A stretch of 64,000 nt of DNA, from positions 186,001 to 250,000 of the forward strand of contig NZ_LBDA02000006.1 of NCBI RefSeq assembly GCF_000980885.2. Direction: 5' to 3'. This DNA is from Streptomyces malaysiense (GTDB lineage Bacteria; Actinomycetota; Actinomycetes; Streptomycetales; Streptomycetaceae). Of this stretch, positions 25,498 to 33,924 are shown one piece after another. The position numbers and the translations under genes are program-made. Position 1 is the stretch's first letter, and every line of letters begins with the position of its first letter. The notes below the pieces were generated by a model. The model was given only the letters and a program-made list of their open reading frames with translations, was not told where the DNA came from and searched no databases.

Positions 25498-26934
25498 GTG
25501 AGCACCGAGCTGCGTCGTCTGCGCAACTACATCGACGGTGAGTTCCGGGACGCCGCCGACGGACGGACCACCGACGTGGTCAACCCCGCGACGGGCGAGG
25601 CGTACGCGACCGCGCCGCTGTCCGGGCAGGCGGACGTGGACGCCGCCATGGAGGCCGCCGCCCGCGCCTTCCCCGCCTGGCGCGACGCCACGCCGGCCGA
25701 GCGCCAGCGGGCCCTGCTGAAGATCGCGGACGCGTTCGAGGAGCGGGCCGAGGAGCTCATCGCGGCCGAGGTGGAGAACACGGGCAAGCCCACCGGGCTC
25801 ACCCGCTCCGAGGAGATCCCGCCGATGGTCGACCAGATCCGCTTCTTCGCCGGTGCGGCGCGGATGCTGGAGGGCCGCTCGGCCGGCGAGTACATGGAGG
25901 GAATGACCTCGATCATCCGCCGCGAGCCGATCGGCGTCTGCGCCCAGGTCGCGCCGTGGAACTACCCGATGATGATGGCCGTGTGGAAGTTCGCCCCGGC
26001 GCTCGCCGCGGGCAACACGGTCGTCCTCAAGCCCTCGGACACCACCCCCGCCTCCTCGGTGCTGATCGCCGAGATCATCGGCTCGGTGCTGCCCAAGGGC
26101 GTCTTCAACGTCATCTGCGGCGACCGTGACACCGGCCGCCTGATGGTCGAGCACGAGACCCCGGCGATGGCCTCCATCACCGGCTCCGTGCGCGCCGGCA
26201 TGTCGGTCGCCGAGTCCGCTTCCAAGGACCTCAAGCGGGTCCACCTGGAGCTGGGCGGCAAGGCGCCGGTCGTCGTGTTCGAGGACACCGACATCGCCAA
26301 GGCCGTCGAGGACATCTCGGTGGCGGGCTTCTTCAACGCCGGCCAGGACTGCACGGCCGCCTGCCGCGTCCTCGTCCACGAGTCGATCCACGACGAGTTC
26401 GTGGCCGCGCTGGCCAAGGCCGCCGAGGAGACGAAGACCGGGCAGCCGGACGACGAGGACGTCCTCTACGGCCCGCTGAACAACCCCAACCAGCTCAAGC
26501 AGGTCGAGGGCTTCATCGAGCGCCTGCCCGCGCACGCGCGGGTGGAGGCCGGTGGCAAGCGGGTCGGCGACAAGGGCTACTTCTTCGCGCCGACCGTGGT
26601 GTCGGGCGTCAAGCAGGACGACGAGATCATCCAGAAGGAGGTCTTCGGACCGGTCATCACCGTCCAGTCCTTCACGGACGAGGACCAGGCCGTCGAGTTC
26701 GCCAACGGCGTGGAGTACGCCCTGGCCTCCTCGGTGTGGACCAAGGACCACGCCCGCGCGATGCGCATGTCCAAGAAGATGGACTTCGGCTGCGTGTGGA
26801 TCAACACCCACATCCCGCTGGTCGCGGAGATGCCCCACGGCGGCTTCAAGAAGTCCGGCTACGGCAAGGACCTCTCGGCGTACGGCTTCGAGGACTACAC
26901 GCGGATCAAGCACGTGATGACGTCGCTGGGCTAG
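25498..26934 (+). CDS. Gamma-aminobutyraldehyde dehydrogenase
   Basis: 478 residues, ALDH superfamily. The catalytic Cys285 lies in Asn-Ala-Gly-Gln-Asp-Cys-Thr-Ala and the general-base Glu in Leu-Glu-Leu-Gly-Gly-Lys-Ala-Pro. Also seen are Pro-Trp-Asn-Tyr-Pro-Met and Pro-His-Gly-Gly-Phe-Lys-Lys-Ser-Gly. The similarity is closest to PatD/YdcW-type enzymes that oxidise 4-aminobutanal to GABA with NAD. GTG 25498 has AGGAGG 6 bp upstream. It is divergent from the Lrp gene and followed by a strong terminator. A paralogue lies at 38900-40435, also followed by a polyamine-binding protein gene. Confidence 0.9.
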   Translation: MSTELRRLRNYIDGEFRDAADGRTTDVVNPATGEAYATAPLSGQADVDAAMEAAARAFPAWRDATPAERQRALLKIADAFEERAEELIAAEVENTGKPTGLTRSEEIPPMVDQIRFFAGAARMLEGRSAGEYMEGMTSIIRREPIGVCAQVAPWNYPMMMAVWKFAPALAAGNTVVLKPSDTTPASSVLIAEIIGSVLPKGVFNVICGDRDTGRLMVEHETPAMASITGSVRAGMSVAESASKDLKRVHLELGGKAPVVVFEDTDIAKAVEDISVAGFFNAGQDCTAACRVLVHESIHDEFVAALAKAAEETKTGQPDDEDVLYGPLNNPNQLKQVEGFIERLPAHARVEAGGKRVGDKGYFFAPTVVSGVKQDDEIIQKEVFGPVITVQSFTDEDQAVEFANGVEYALASSVWTKDHARAMRMSKKMDFGCVWINTHIPLVAEMPHGGFKKSGYGKDLSAYGFEDYTRIKHVMTSLG

Positions 26935-26953
26935 CGGACCCGGGACGTCACCG

Positions 26954-26997
26954 GCGGCCCCCGCACGGGTTGGTTCACCTCCCTGTGCGGGGGCCGC
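26954..26997 (+). terminator. Terminator after the aldehyde dehydrogenase gene
   Basis: GCGGCCCCCGCAC (26954-26966) and GTGCGGGGGCCGC (26985-26997) pair perfectly over 13 bp around an 18-nt loop and are followed by TTT. Confidence 0.8.
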
Positions 26998-27099
26998 TTT
27001 CCGCCTAACGGCACTGATCGACAAGGTGTCGGACAGGGCGCTCCCCGCTCGACGCAGCGTCGATTGTGTGCCCGGACGGGGGAGCGGCATCCTTCCGGG

Positions 27100-28290
27100 G
27101 TGCCCCAGACTTCCTCGCGTACGTCCATGTCCCGCCGTTCCCTGCTGAGCGCGCTCGGCGGCACCGCCGCGCTCGGCGCGCTGGCCGGCTGTGGAGTGCC
27201 CGCCGCCTACGTGCGGCCCGGCGATCGCCCGGTGAGCGACGAGTCCGCCACCGATCGCCGGCTGACCTGGGCGAACTGGCCGCTGTACATCGACACCGAC
27301 GACAAGAACCCGAACCGTCGGCCCACCCTCGACACGTTCACGAAGCGCACCGGTATACGGGTGGAGTACGCCGAGGAGATCAACGACAACGACGAGTTCT
27401 TCGGCAAGATCAGCCCCGCGCTGATGAACCACCAGTCCGCCGGCCGCGACCTGATCGTCATCAGCGACTGGATGTGCGCCCGGTTCGTACGGCTGGGCTG
27501 GGTCCAGGAGATGGACCGCGCGCACCAGCCGAACGTGGCGAAGTACCTCGACCCGCTGCTGCGCACGCCCGCCTTCGACGAGGGCCGCAGGTTCACCGTG
27601 CCGTGGCAGTCCGGCATCACCGGCATCGCCTACAACCACAAGAAGCTCGGCCGCGAGATCCGTGCGGTCAAGGACCTGTGGGCGGACGACCTCAAGGGCC
27701 GGGTCACCCTGCTGTCCGGCCTGGACGAGTCCTTCGCGCTGCTGATGCAGGGCAACGGCGTGGACATCACCAAGTGGACCGCGCACGACTTCCACACCAT
27801 GTGCGACGAGGTGGAACGGCAGGTCCGCCGGGGCCGGATCCGCCGCTTCACCGGCAACGACTACACCAAGGACCTGGTCAGCGGCGACGTCCTGGCCTGC
27901 CAGGCGTACTCGGGCGACGTCATCCAGCTCCAGGCGGACAACCCCGACATCCGCTTCGTCGTCCCCGAGGAGGGCGCCGAGCTGTGGTCGGACTCCCTGA
28001 TGATCCCCGACCGGGCCGCGCACAAGGCCAACGCCGAGCGCCTGATCGACTACTACTACGAGCCCGAGGTCGCCGCGAGGCTGGCCGCCTGGGTCAACTA
28101 CGTCTGCCCGGTCCCGGCCGCCAGGGAGATCCTGGCCGCGTCCGCCGACAAGGACACCGCGGCCCTCGCCGGCAATCCCCTGATCTTCCCCGACGCCACG
28201 ATGCGCTCCCACCTCGCCATCGCCCGCGACATCACCTCCGTGGAACGCGTGGAGTTCGCCCGGCGCTGGAACCGGATCGTGGGTCTCTGA
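27100..28290 (+). CDS. Polyamine-type ABC substrate-binding lipoprotein (orphan)
   Basis: 396 residues, PotD/PotF fold. The N-terminus has a twin-arginine-like Ser-Arg-Arg-Ser-Leu-Leu followed by the lipobox Leu-Ala-Gly-Cys, so export by Tat and lipid anchoring are likely. Body motifs are Trp-Ala-Asn-Trp-Pro-Leu-Tyr-Ile-Asp, Phe-Thr-Gly-Asn-Asp-Tyr-Thr and Leu-Gln-Ala-Asp-Asn-Pro-Asp. No permease or ATPase gene follows; the next genes are on the other strand and sugar-type. It probably feeds the PotABC system at 41.8-44.7 kb, whose own binding protein at 40541 is a clear paralogue. The start is uncertain (GTG 27100 or ATG 27127). Confidence 0.87.
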   Translation: MPQTSSRTSMSRRSLLSALGGTAALGALAGCGVPAAYVRPGDRPVSDESATDRRLTWANWPLYIDTDDKNPNRRPTLDTFTKRTGIRVEYAEEINDNDEFFGKISPALMNHQSAGRDLIVISDWMCARFVRLGWVQEMDRAHQPNVAKYLDPLLRTPAFDEGRRFTVPWQSGITGIAYNHKKLGREIRAVKDLWADDLKGRVTLLSGLDESFALLMQGNGVDITKWTAHDFHTMCDEVERQVRRGRIRRFTGNDYTKDLVSGDVLACQAYSGDVIQLQADNPDIRFVVPEEGAELWSDSLMIPDRAAHKANAERLIDYYYEPEVAARLAAWVNYVCPVPAAREILAASADKDTAALAGNPLIFPDATMRSHLAIARDITSVERVEFARRWNRIVGL

Positions 28291-28314
28291 CCCCGGCGTG
28301 TCCGCCAGGTGGCC

Positions 28315-29196
28315 TCACTTCAGGCCGCTGAGCACCACGCCCCGGATGTAGTGCTTCTGGAGCAGCAGGAAGAGGACGAGGACCGGGAGGACGCTCAGGA
28401 CCAGGGCCGCCATGACGACCGGCATGGTGCGGGTGGGGTCGACGTGGTCCTGGAGGAGCTGGATACCGACCGGGAGCGTCATCACGCCCGGGTCGGCGGT
28501 GGAGATCAGCAGGGCCCAGATGTACTCGTTCCAGGCGTCCACGAAGGTCAGCAGGGCCAGGGTGACGAGGACCGGTTTGGTCTGGGGCAGGACGACGCGC
28601 CACCAGAGGGTGAACTCGCCCGCGCCGTCGAGGCGGGCGGCCTCCAGGATCTCGTCCGGGACGGAGATCATGAACTGGCGCATCAGGAAGATCCCGAACC
28701 CGTTGACGAGGAACGGCATCGTGAGCGCCACGATGCTCACGGTCAGCCCCGCGCCGCCCCGCCCGAGCAGGTCGTTGCCGCCCGCCAGCGGCCAGTGCAC
28801 CAGGATCAGGAAGTGCGGGATGAAGAAGAGGAACGGCGGGAACATCATCGTCGTCAGCACCAGCCGGAAGATGAGGTCCCGCCCCCGGAACCGGAGTTTG
28901 GCGAGCGCGTAGCCGGCGAGCGACGAGGTGAGCAGCACCGAGCCGGTGATCAGCGCAGTCGCGGTGACGCTGTTGCGGAACAGCACCGGGAGATCCAACT
29001 GGTCCAGCGCCGCACGGTAGTTGCCGAAGCCGAAGCCGAAGCCGCGCGGGAGGAAGCGGTACGGCAGCCTCCCCGCCTCTCCCGGTCCCTTGAAGGAGGT
29101 CATCACCATGTCGAGGAACGGCACCACCATGAGCACCGCACCCGACACGACCAGGAGATACGACACCCACGGCAACCGGTGACGGCGGCGGATCAC
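28315..29196 (-). CDS. Carbohydrate ABC transporter permease (MalG-like)
   Basis: 293 residues with six hydrophobic segments. The EAA loop is Glu-Ala-Ala-Arg-Leu-Asp-Gly-Ala-Gly-Glu-Phe near residue 200, a mark of CUT1-type sugar permeases. GTG 29196 overlaps the upstream permease stop (GTGA). It is the last gene of a four-gene unit (GNAT, binding protein, two permeases) and converges on the orphan polyamine-binding protein gene. There is no ATPase gene in the unit. In streptomycetes many CUT1 importers share the multitask ATPase MsiK encoded elsewhere (known biology). Confidence 0.9.
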   Translation of the reverse strand: MIRRRHRLPWVSYLLVVSGAVLMVVPFLDMVMTSFKGPGEAGRLPYRFLPRGFGFGFGNYRAALDQLDLPVLFRNSVTATALITGSVLLTSSLAGYALAKLRFRGRDLIFRLVLTTMMFPPFLFFIPHFLILVHWPLAGGNDLLGRGGAGLTVSIVALTMPFLVNGFGIFLMRQFMISVPDEILEAARLDGAGEFTLWWRVVLPQTKPVLVTLALLTFVDAWNEYIWALLISTADPGVMTLPVGIQLLQDHVDPTRTMPVVMAALVLSVLPVLVLFLLLQKHYIRGVVLSGLK

Positions 29197-30149
29197 GCGT
29201 CCTCCCCCTTGCGCCGCAGCACCCACAACTGCACCAGCGTGATCACCAGCACCACCACGAAAAGCACGAACGCCGCCGCGCTCGCCGTGCCCCAGTCGCC
29301 GTACGAGAACGCCTGCCGGTACATCTCCAGCGCGGCCACCGCCGTAGCGTCGCCGGGTCCGCCCTTGGTCATCACCGTGATCAGCGCGAACGACTGGAGC
29401 CCGGTGAGGAATTGGGTGATGCACACGAACAGCAGCGACGGCCGCAGCAAGGGCAGCGTGATCTTCCGGAAGACCGTGACGGCACCGGCGCCGTCCAGTT
29501 CCGCGGCCTCGTAGTACGAGCGCGGGATCGACTTCAGCCCCGCCGTGAGGACGAGGATCGCCGACCCCGCGGAGGCCCACGCCTGGACGACCACCACGGC
29601 GGGCAGCGCCGTGTGCGGGTCCTGGAGGAAGGCGACCGAGGCGAGCCCGAGGGCGTTGAGGACTCCGTCGACGAGGCCGCCCGGCTCGTACATGTACTTC
29701 CACACATTGCCGACGGCGACCACGGTGGTGACCATCGGCAGGAAGTACAGCGTCCGCCACAGCCCCTGGAACCGCAGCCGGTCGATACAGGTGGCGACGA
29801 GCACCGAGCCCGCGAGCGCGACGGCCACCGTCCCCAGCGCGAACAGCACCGTGTTGGCGAGGATCGGCGTCAGGAACGTCGATCCGCGCGCGAACAGCCC
29901 GGTGAAGTTGTCCAGGCCGACCGGCCGGATGTCCCCGAGGTCGAACCCCGCCCAGCGCGACATCGACAGCAGCAGCGCGAAGCCGAGCGGCAGGACGAGG
30001 AAGACCGCGAAGAACAGCAGGGTCGGTGCCAGGAAGAGATAGGCGACCACCGTCTGGCGGCGGCGGGCGCGGGCGGCGAGGCCGGGTCCGGCCGGCCGTG
30101 CGCGGGACGCCGGATGTTCGGCCCGCTCCGGCGCGAGCGTGTTCACCAC
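29193..30149 (-). CDS. Carbohydrate ABC transporter permease (MalF-like)
   Basis: 318 residues with six hydrophobic segments and the EAA loop Tyr-Glu-Ala-Ala-Glu-Leu-Asp-Gly-Ala-Gly-Ala. An N-terminal hydrophilic stretch of about 35 residues rich in Arg, Ala and Pro precedes the first segment. GTG 30149 has AGGAGG 10 bp upstream, inside the end of the binding-protein gene; GTG 30146 is the alternative. Partner of the MalG-like permease downstream. Confidence 0.9.
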   Translation of the reverse strand: MVNTLAPERAEHPASRARPAGPGLAARARRRQTVVAYLFLAPTLLFFAVFLVLPLGFALLLSMSRWAGFDLGDIRPVGLDNFTGLFARGSTFLTPILANTVLFALGTVAVALAGSVLVATCIDRLRFQGLWRTLYFLPMVTTVVAVGNVWKYMYEPGGLVDGVLNALGLASVAFLQDPHTALPAVVVVQAWASAGSAILVLTAGLKSIPRSYYEAAELDGAGAVTVFRKITLPLLRPSLLFVCITQFLTGLQSFALITVMTKGGPGDATAVAALEMYRQAFSYGDWGTASAAAFVLFVVVLVITLVQLWVLRRKGEDA

Positions 30150-31459
30150 AGGCGCGACACCTCCTGATCGACCTGCCGGCGTGTGCTGCGCAGCGCCTCC
30201 TCGACCGACCGCTGACCGGTCCACAGCGCCTCGATGTTGGTGCGCAGCAGCGTCTTGGCCTGCTGGGCGCCCGGCACGTTCGGTTCCGGCACCGCGTACG
30301 CCAGCGCGTCCAGGAACGGCCGCAGATTCGGGTCCCCGCCCGTGCCGAGCAGCGCCCGCATGTCGTCGGCCCGGCCGGTGAGCGAGCCGACCGAGACCTG
30401 GAGGGCGCTCATGCGCGTCACGCCCTTCGCGCCCGTCCGCTCCGCGTTGAGCCAGCGCAGGAACTCCCATGCCTCGCGCGGGAACCGGCTGGCCGCGTTG
30501 ACCCCGAGCAGGAATCCGGTGGACAGGGTGGCGGGCCGGTCGCCCGCGCGGGGGACGGGCACGGGGGCGACGCCGACCTCCCGGTAGGCGGCGCCCATCA
30601 GGGGCCTCAGGCTGCCGGTCCACCAGCCCGCGCTGATCACCATGGCCACCTGCCCGGCGGGGAACGCCTGGTAGACGTTGACACCGGGGGCGCTCGCTCC
30701 CTCGGCCACCAGCCGGTGCTCCAGCTCGAACACCGCCCGCCCGGCCGGCGAGTCGATCGCGGTGCCCCGGCCGTCCGCGCTGACGAAGGTGCCCCCGGCG
30801 GCGTTCAGCAGGGCGAGGGTCTGGCCGACGGTGGTGGAGTCGTCGTACGAGGAGAGGCCGAACCCCTGCACCAGCATGTTGCCGTACCGGTCGCGGCGCG
30901 TGGTGCGCAGCGCCGCCTCGGTCAACTCCGGCCAGGTGCGCGGGGGCTGATCGATGCCGGCCGCGCGCAGCAGCCGCCTGTTGTGGTACAGGGCGTACGT
31001 CTGCACCTCGGTGGGGTAGCCGTAGACGCGGCCCCCGACGGAGGCGGCGCCGACCGCGGCCGCGGTGTAGCCGCGCCGGATCTCCGCCGTGTGCTCCGGC
31101 GGGGCGGGCCGCAGCACACCGGCCCGGACGAGCTGGCCGGTCCACAGGCAGTACGGCTGGATGATGTCGGCGCCGCGTCCCGCGGCCTGCCGGACCATGA
31201 AGGTGGTCAGCAGATCCGTGAACTCCACCGCCTCCGTACGGATCTTGACCCGGTCGTGGGTGGCGTTCCACTCGTCCACCGGGTCCTGGAGCGCCTTCCT
31301 CAGCGCCCCGCTGGAGTAGTGCGAGAGCAGGGTGAGGACGATCGGGTCCCCGGGCCGGCCGGTGCCCCGGCGCGGCGCGGCACAGCCCGCGGCTAGCAGG
31401 GCGGAGGGCAGCGCGAGGGCGAAGTGCCGCCGGTCCAGGCCGTGCCGGGGCCGCGTCAC
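30143..31459 (-). CDS. Sugar-type ABC substrate-binding lipoprotein
   Basis: 438 residues, CUT1 binding protein. The signal sequence ends in the lipobox Leu-Leu-Ala-Ala-Gly-Cys at about residues 20-25. An Arg-Arg pair near residue 10 resembles a weak Tat motif. The body shows Pro-Val-Asp-Glu-Trp-Asn-Ala-Thr-His and Ser-Ala-Gly-Trp-Trp-Thr-Gly-Ser, then a C-terminal region with Glu-Ala-Trp-Glu-Phe-Leu-Arg-Trp-Leu, typical of oligosaccharide-binding proteins. The ligand is unknown. GTG 31459 overlaps the GNAT stop by a GTGA. No DasR-type operator is visible before the unit, so aminosugar control is not supported. Confidence 0.88.
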   Translation of the reverse strand: MTRPRHGLDRRHFALALPSALLAAGCAAPRRGTGRPGDPIVLTLLSHYSSGALRKALQDPVDEWNATHDRVKIRTEAVEFTDLLTTFMVRQAAGRGADIIQPYCLWTGQLVRAGVLRPAPPEHTAEIRRGYTAAAVGAASVGGRVYGYPTEVQTYALYHNRRLLRAAGIDQPPRTWPELTEAALRTTRRDRYGNMLVQGFGLSSYDDSTTVGQTLALLNAAGGTFVSADGRGTAIDSPAGRAVFELEHRLVAEGASAPGVNVYQAFPAGQVAMVISAGWWTGSLRPLMGAAYREVGVAPVPVPRAGDRPATLSTGFLLGVNAASRFPREAWEFLRWLNAERTGAKGVTRMSALQVSVGSLTGRADDMRALLGTGGDPNLRPFLDALAYAVPEPNVPGAQQAKTLLRTNIEALWTGQRSVEEALRSTRRQVDQEVSRLW

Positions 31460-32433
31460 CGGGCGGTCTCCCGGCGCAGGACCCGGAACACCCGGGTCGT
31501 GGTGAACCCGGCGGCGCGGTACAGGTGGCCCGCCGGTGACCGCTCGCCGGTCCACAGGAACCACGCCCCGTGCGCGCCGCGCGCTCGCATCCGGGCCAGC
31601 GCCAGGTGCAGCAGGATCTTGCCGAGCCCGGTGCCGCGCATCTCCTCCATCACCCCGAACGGTCCGAACCGCTCGACCGCCGACTCGTACGCCCCGTGCA
31701 TCGCCCACCCCACCAGCCGCCCCCCGGGCTCCCGGGCGACGACGATCCGGTCCAGTGGGGCCCCGCCCGCCAGGCACTCCCGGATCGCGCGCGCCCAGTC
31801 CGGGGTGAAGCGGGTCCCGGCGAGTGCGATCAGCTCCACCAGGTCGTCGTCGGCCGGAGTGCTGAACCGGTAGCCCCGCGAGGTGAGTTCGTCGCGGCGC
31901 CGGGCGACGGGGTCCGGCATCCGGTGGCCGACGAGCGAACGGTCCATCGCGGCCGCCTCGTACAGCGTCCGGAACCCGTGCGAGTCCAGGAGTTTCGCCG
32001 CCTCCGGGTAGGTCTGGGCGTCCAGGCCGGGGAGGATGTAGTGAGGGGTGTAGGAGGAGAAGTCCACGGTGGTACGGCCTCGCGCGCGCAGCCAGTCGAG
32101 GGCCTCGGTCAGCAGCAGCCGGCCGAGCCCCCGCCCGCGGGCGGCGGGGTCGACGAAGAGGAACGGGATCCAGCCCTGCTCCGGCTCCAGGTCGGTGCCG
32201 CACATCGGGGTCAGCCGGCGCACCGCGTACGCGGCCCCGAGGACACGGCCGCCGGCCACGGCGACCCGGAGCCCCTCCGGGTCGAAGTTGGCGTCGAGCA
32301 GCACGAGGGTGCGGAAGCGGTCCGGCGTGATCGGATCGGCCGGTGCGCTCCGGCACCAGGCGGCCACCAGCGGCGGCCCGTCACCCGCCCGGAACCCGCG
32401 GATCTCCTCATGGCCGACCGGAGTCGATGTCAT
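31456..32433 (-). CDS. GNAT family acetyltransferase, two domains
   Basis: 325 residues holding two GNAT modules. The first has Val-Asp-Pro-Ala-Ala-Arg-Gly-Arg-Gly-Leu-Gly-Arg-Leu (acetyl-CoA pyrophosphate loop, near residue 95). The second has Met-Arg-Gly-Thr-Gly-Leu-Gly-Lys-Ile-Leu near residue 267. Tandem GNAT proteins include mycothiol synthase and aminoglycoside-type acetyltransferases. The first gene of a four-gene unit with a sugar importer, it may acetylate an imported amino sugar or act on something unrelated. ATG 32433 is the first good start. Substrate unknown. Confidence 0.85.
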   Translation of the reverse strand: MTSTPVGHEEIRGFRAGDGPPLVAAWCRSAPADPITPDRFRTLVLLDANFDPEGLRVAVAGGRVLGAAYAVRRLTPMCGTDLEPEQGWIPFLFVDPAARGRGLGRLLLTEALDWLRARGRTTVDFSSYTPHYILPGLDAQTYPEAAKLLDSHGFRTLYEAAAMDRSLVGHRMPDPVARRRDELTSRGYRFSTPADDDLVELIALAGTRFTPDWARAIRECLAGGAPLDRIVVAREPGGRLVGWAMHGAYESAVERFGPFGVMEEMRGTGLGKILLHLALARMRARGAHGAWFLWTGERSPAGHLYRAAGFTTTRVFRVLRRETAR

Positions 32434-32463
32434 CGACGGGTCCGTCCTTCCCGGCGGGGCGGC

Positions 32464-33083
32464 TCAGGAGCACAGCGGCAGGTCGCCGCCCGCCCAGGCC
32501 GGCGGCGCGGGCGGGTCGCACAGCGGCAGCGGGTCCGCGCCCGCGCCGAGGGTGCGCCGGAGCCGGCCGGAGCCCCGGAGCGGGTCGGTGGCGTACGTGC
32601 CGTCAACGGTGTGCCGGGCGAAGGCCGGGACCTCGCGCAGATCACGGAAGCGCACCTTGGGCAGGGTGAGTTCGGCGGGCGCGGGCGCGCGGCGGGCGTC
32701 GACGCGGGGGGCGCCGACGAACCCGAAGGGCCGGGTGGTGCCACGGCGTTCATGGCGCGCCGCCGGCCGGTCGCCTCGACCACGCTCAGTACGACCGGCG
32801 CGCCCGCGTGGCGCGCCACGGCCGCGGTGGCGGAGCGGCGCGCCGGCTCACCGGTGGTCAGGCCGTGCCGTGCGGGGACGGGGACCGGTCCGGCGAAGCT
32901 CGCCCACGCGGGGCCGGGCAACGGGCCCTCGCCGACGGTCCCGCCGACGACCCCGCTGCCGGCCGGCAGTCCGTCACCGGCCCGCCCGCTCCCGTCCACT
33001 GCGTGCTCGGTCCCGAACAGCGCGGGCGTCGCGCACAGCCGCGCGATCCCGGTCACCACCGCGCCACGTCCGTCCGCGCTCAT
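32464..33083 (-). pseudogene. Frameshifted gene of unknown function
   Basis: Two reading frames join into one plausible protein. The upstream frame runs from ATG 33083 (Met-Ser-Ala-Asp-Gly-Arg-Gly-Ala-Val-Val) to about Val-Val-Leu-Ser-Val-Val. After a shift near 32772-32778 the next frame continues Gly-Asp-Arg-Pro-Ala-Ala-Arg, then Arg-Pro-Phe-Gly-Phe-Val-Gly-Ala-Pro, and ends at 32464 with Gly-Asp-Leu-Pro-Leu-Cys-Ser. One lost base in GTCGAG-GCGACC would account for it. Past the shift the first frame becomes a low-complexity Pro/Arg/Ser run, as expected for wrong-frame reading. I do not recognise the family. A sequencing error is an equal alternative. Confidence 0.5.
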
Positions 33084-33338
33084 CCCATGCCCCGTCCGCC
33101 GGTCATCTCTCGAAGCGGTGGTCCGAAATGTACAGGCGTGTGGGGGAGTGTCGCGTGATTGACGGCCGGCCGGGGCCCGGCGTGGGCCGTGCGGGCCGGC
33201 GCGGCGGACCGCCCCGGGAACGGCGCCCCCGGCCGCCGTCCGCCCCGCTCGCCGGGTTTCCGTGCCGCGCCGCTGCGGCGCTCCGGCCCGTGCCGCGATT
33301 GTGTGCGACGAGTGACGCGCGTCCTTCGGAATTGAGTT

Positions 33339-33366
33339 TTGAACGCGTTCAATTCAAGCGTACGCT
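33339..33366 (+). promoter_or_regulatory. Palindromic operator containing the -35 box; probable leaderless promoter
   Basis: TTGAACGCGTTCAA (33339-33352) is a perfect 14-bp palindrome whose first six bases, TTGAAC, form a good -35 box. After a 16-bp spacer TACGCT (33361-33366) is the -10 box, ending 6 bp before ATG 33373. A dimeric repressor on the palindrome would block polymerase directly. The regulator is not encoded next to it. Confidence 0.6.
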
Positions 33367-33372
33367 CTGCCC

Positions 33373-33924
33373 ATGAGCGACAGAGCCGCCCTCCTGAAGG
33401 GCATTCGCGGCTGGCTGGTCTTCTTCGTGGTGTGCCTGGTGCTGAGCGGCGCCACGGCGTTTCCGCTGGTGCACGAACTGCGCTGGACGGAGGACGTGTT
33501 GCGGGCGCTGGGGATGCCGGACCGGCTGCCCGCCCTGATGGGCTGGATCGCGCGGGTGCGGGACGGGCTCGACGCCGTCGACGCGAAGTACCCGTTCGTC
33601 CTCTACGGCACGGACTGGCTCGCCTTCGCCCATCTCGTCATCGCGGTCGCCTTCTACGGCCCCTACCGCGACCCGGTGCGCAACATCTGGGTGGTCGAGT
33701 TCGGCATGATCGCCTGCGCCGGCATCGTCCCGCTCGCCCTCGTCTGCGGCCCGATCCGGGGCATCCCGTTCTGGTGGACCCTGATCGACATGTCCTTCGG
33801 CGTCCTCGGGGTCGTCCCGCTGTGCGTCGTACGCGCGAAGATCAAGCGGCTTGAGGCGCTGACCGCCGCGCCCGCGGCGCTCACGCCGCCGACGGGTGGG
33901 CGGGCGGCCGGAAGCACGCGATGA
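33373..33924 (+). CDS. Small multi-pass membrane protein of unknown function
   Basis: 183 residues with four hydrophobic segments, about residues 12-32 (Leu-Val-Phe-Phe-Val-Val-Cys-Leu-Val-Leu), 78-95, 110-130 and 135-155. The loop after the first segment carries Glu-Leu-Arg-Trp-Thr-Glu-Asp, and the C-terminus is Ala/Pro-rich and probably disordered. I do not recognise a named family; similar four-segment proteins are common in actinobacteria. The start is fixed by the promoter ending 6 bp upstream. Its last 44 bp overlap the convergent RsbW-like gene. Confidence 0.75.
   Translation: MSDRAALLKGIRGWLVFFVVCLVLSGATAFPLVHELRWTEDVLRALGMPDRLPALMGWIARVRDGLDAVDAKYPFVLYGTDWLAFAHLVIAVAFYGPYRDPVRNIWVVEFGMIACAGIVPLALVCGPIRGIPFWWTLIDMSFGVLGVVPLCVVRAKIKRLEALTAAPAALTPPTGGRAAGSTR

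Noticed and set aside
28315..32433. Sugar importer as part of the chitin or N-acetylglucosamine (DasABC/NgcEFG) system
   Set aside because: No dre operator is found before the unit and the binding protein shows no specific DasA/NgcE signature by eye.
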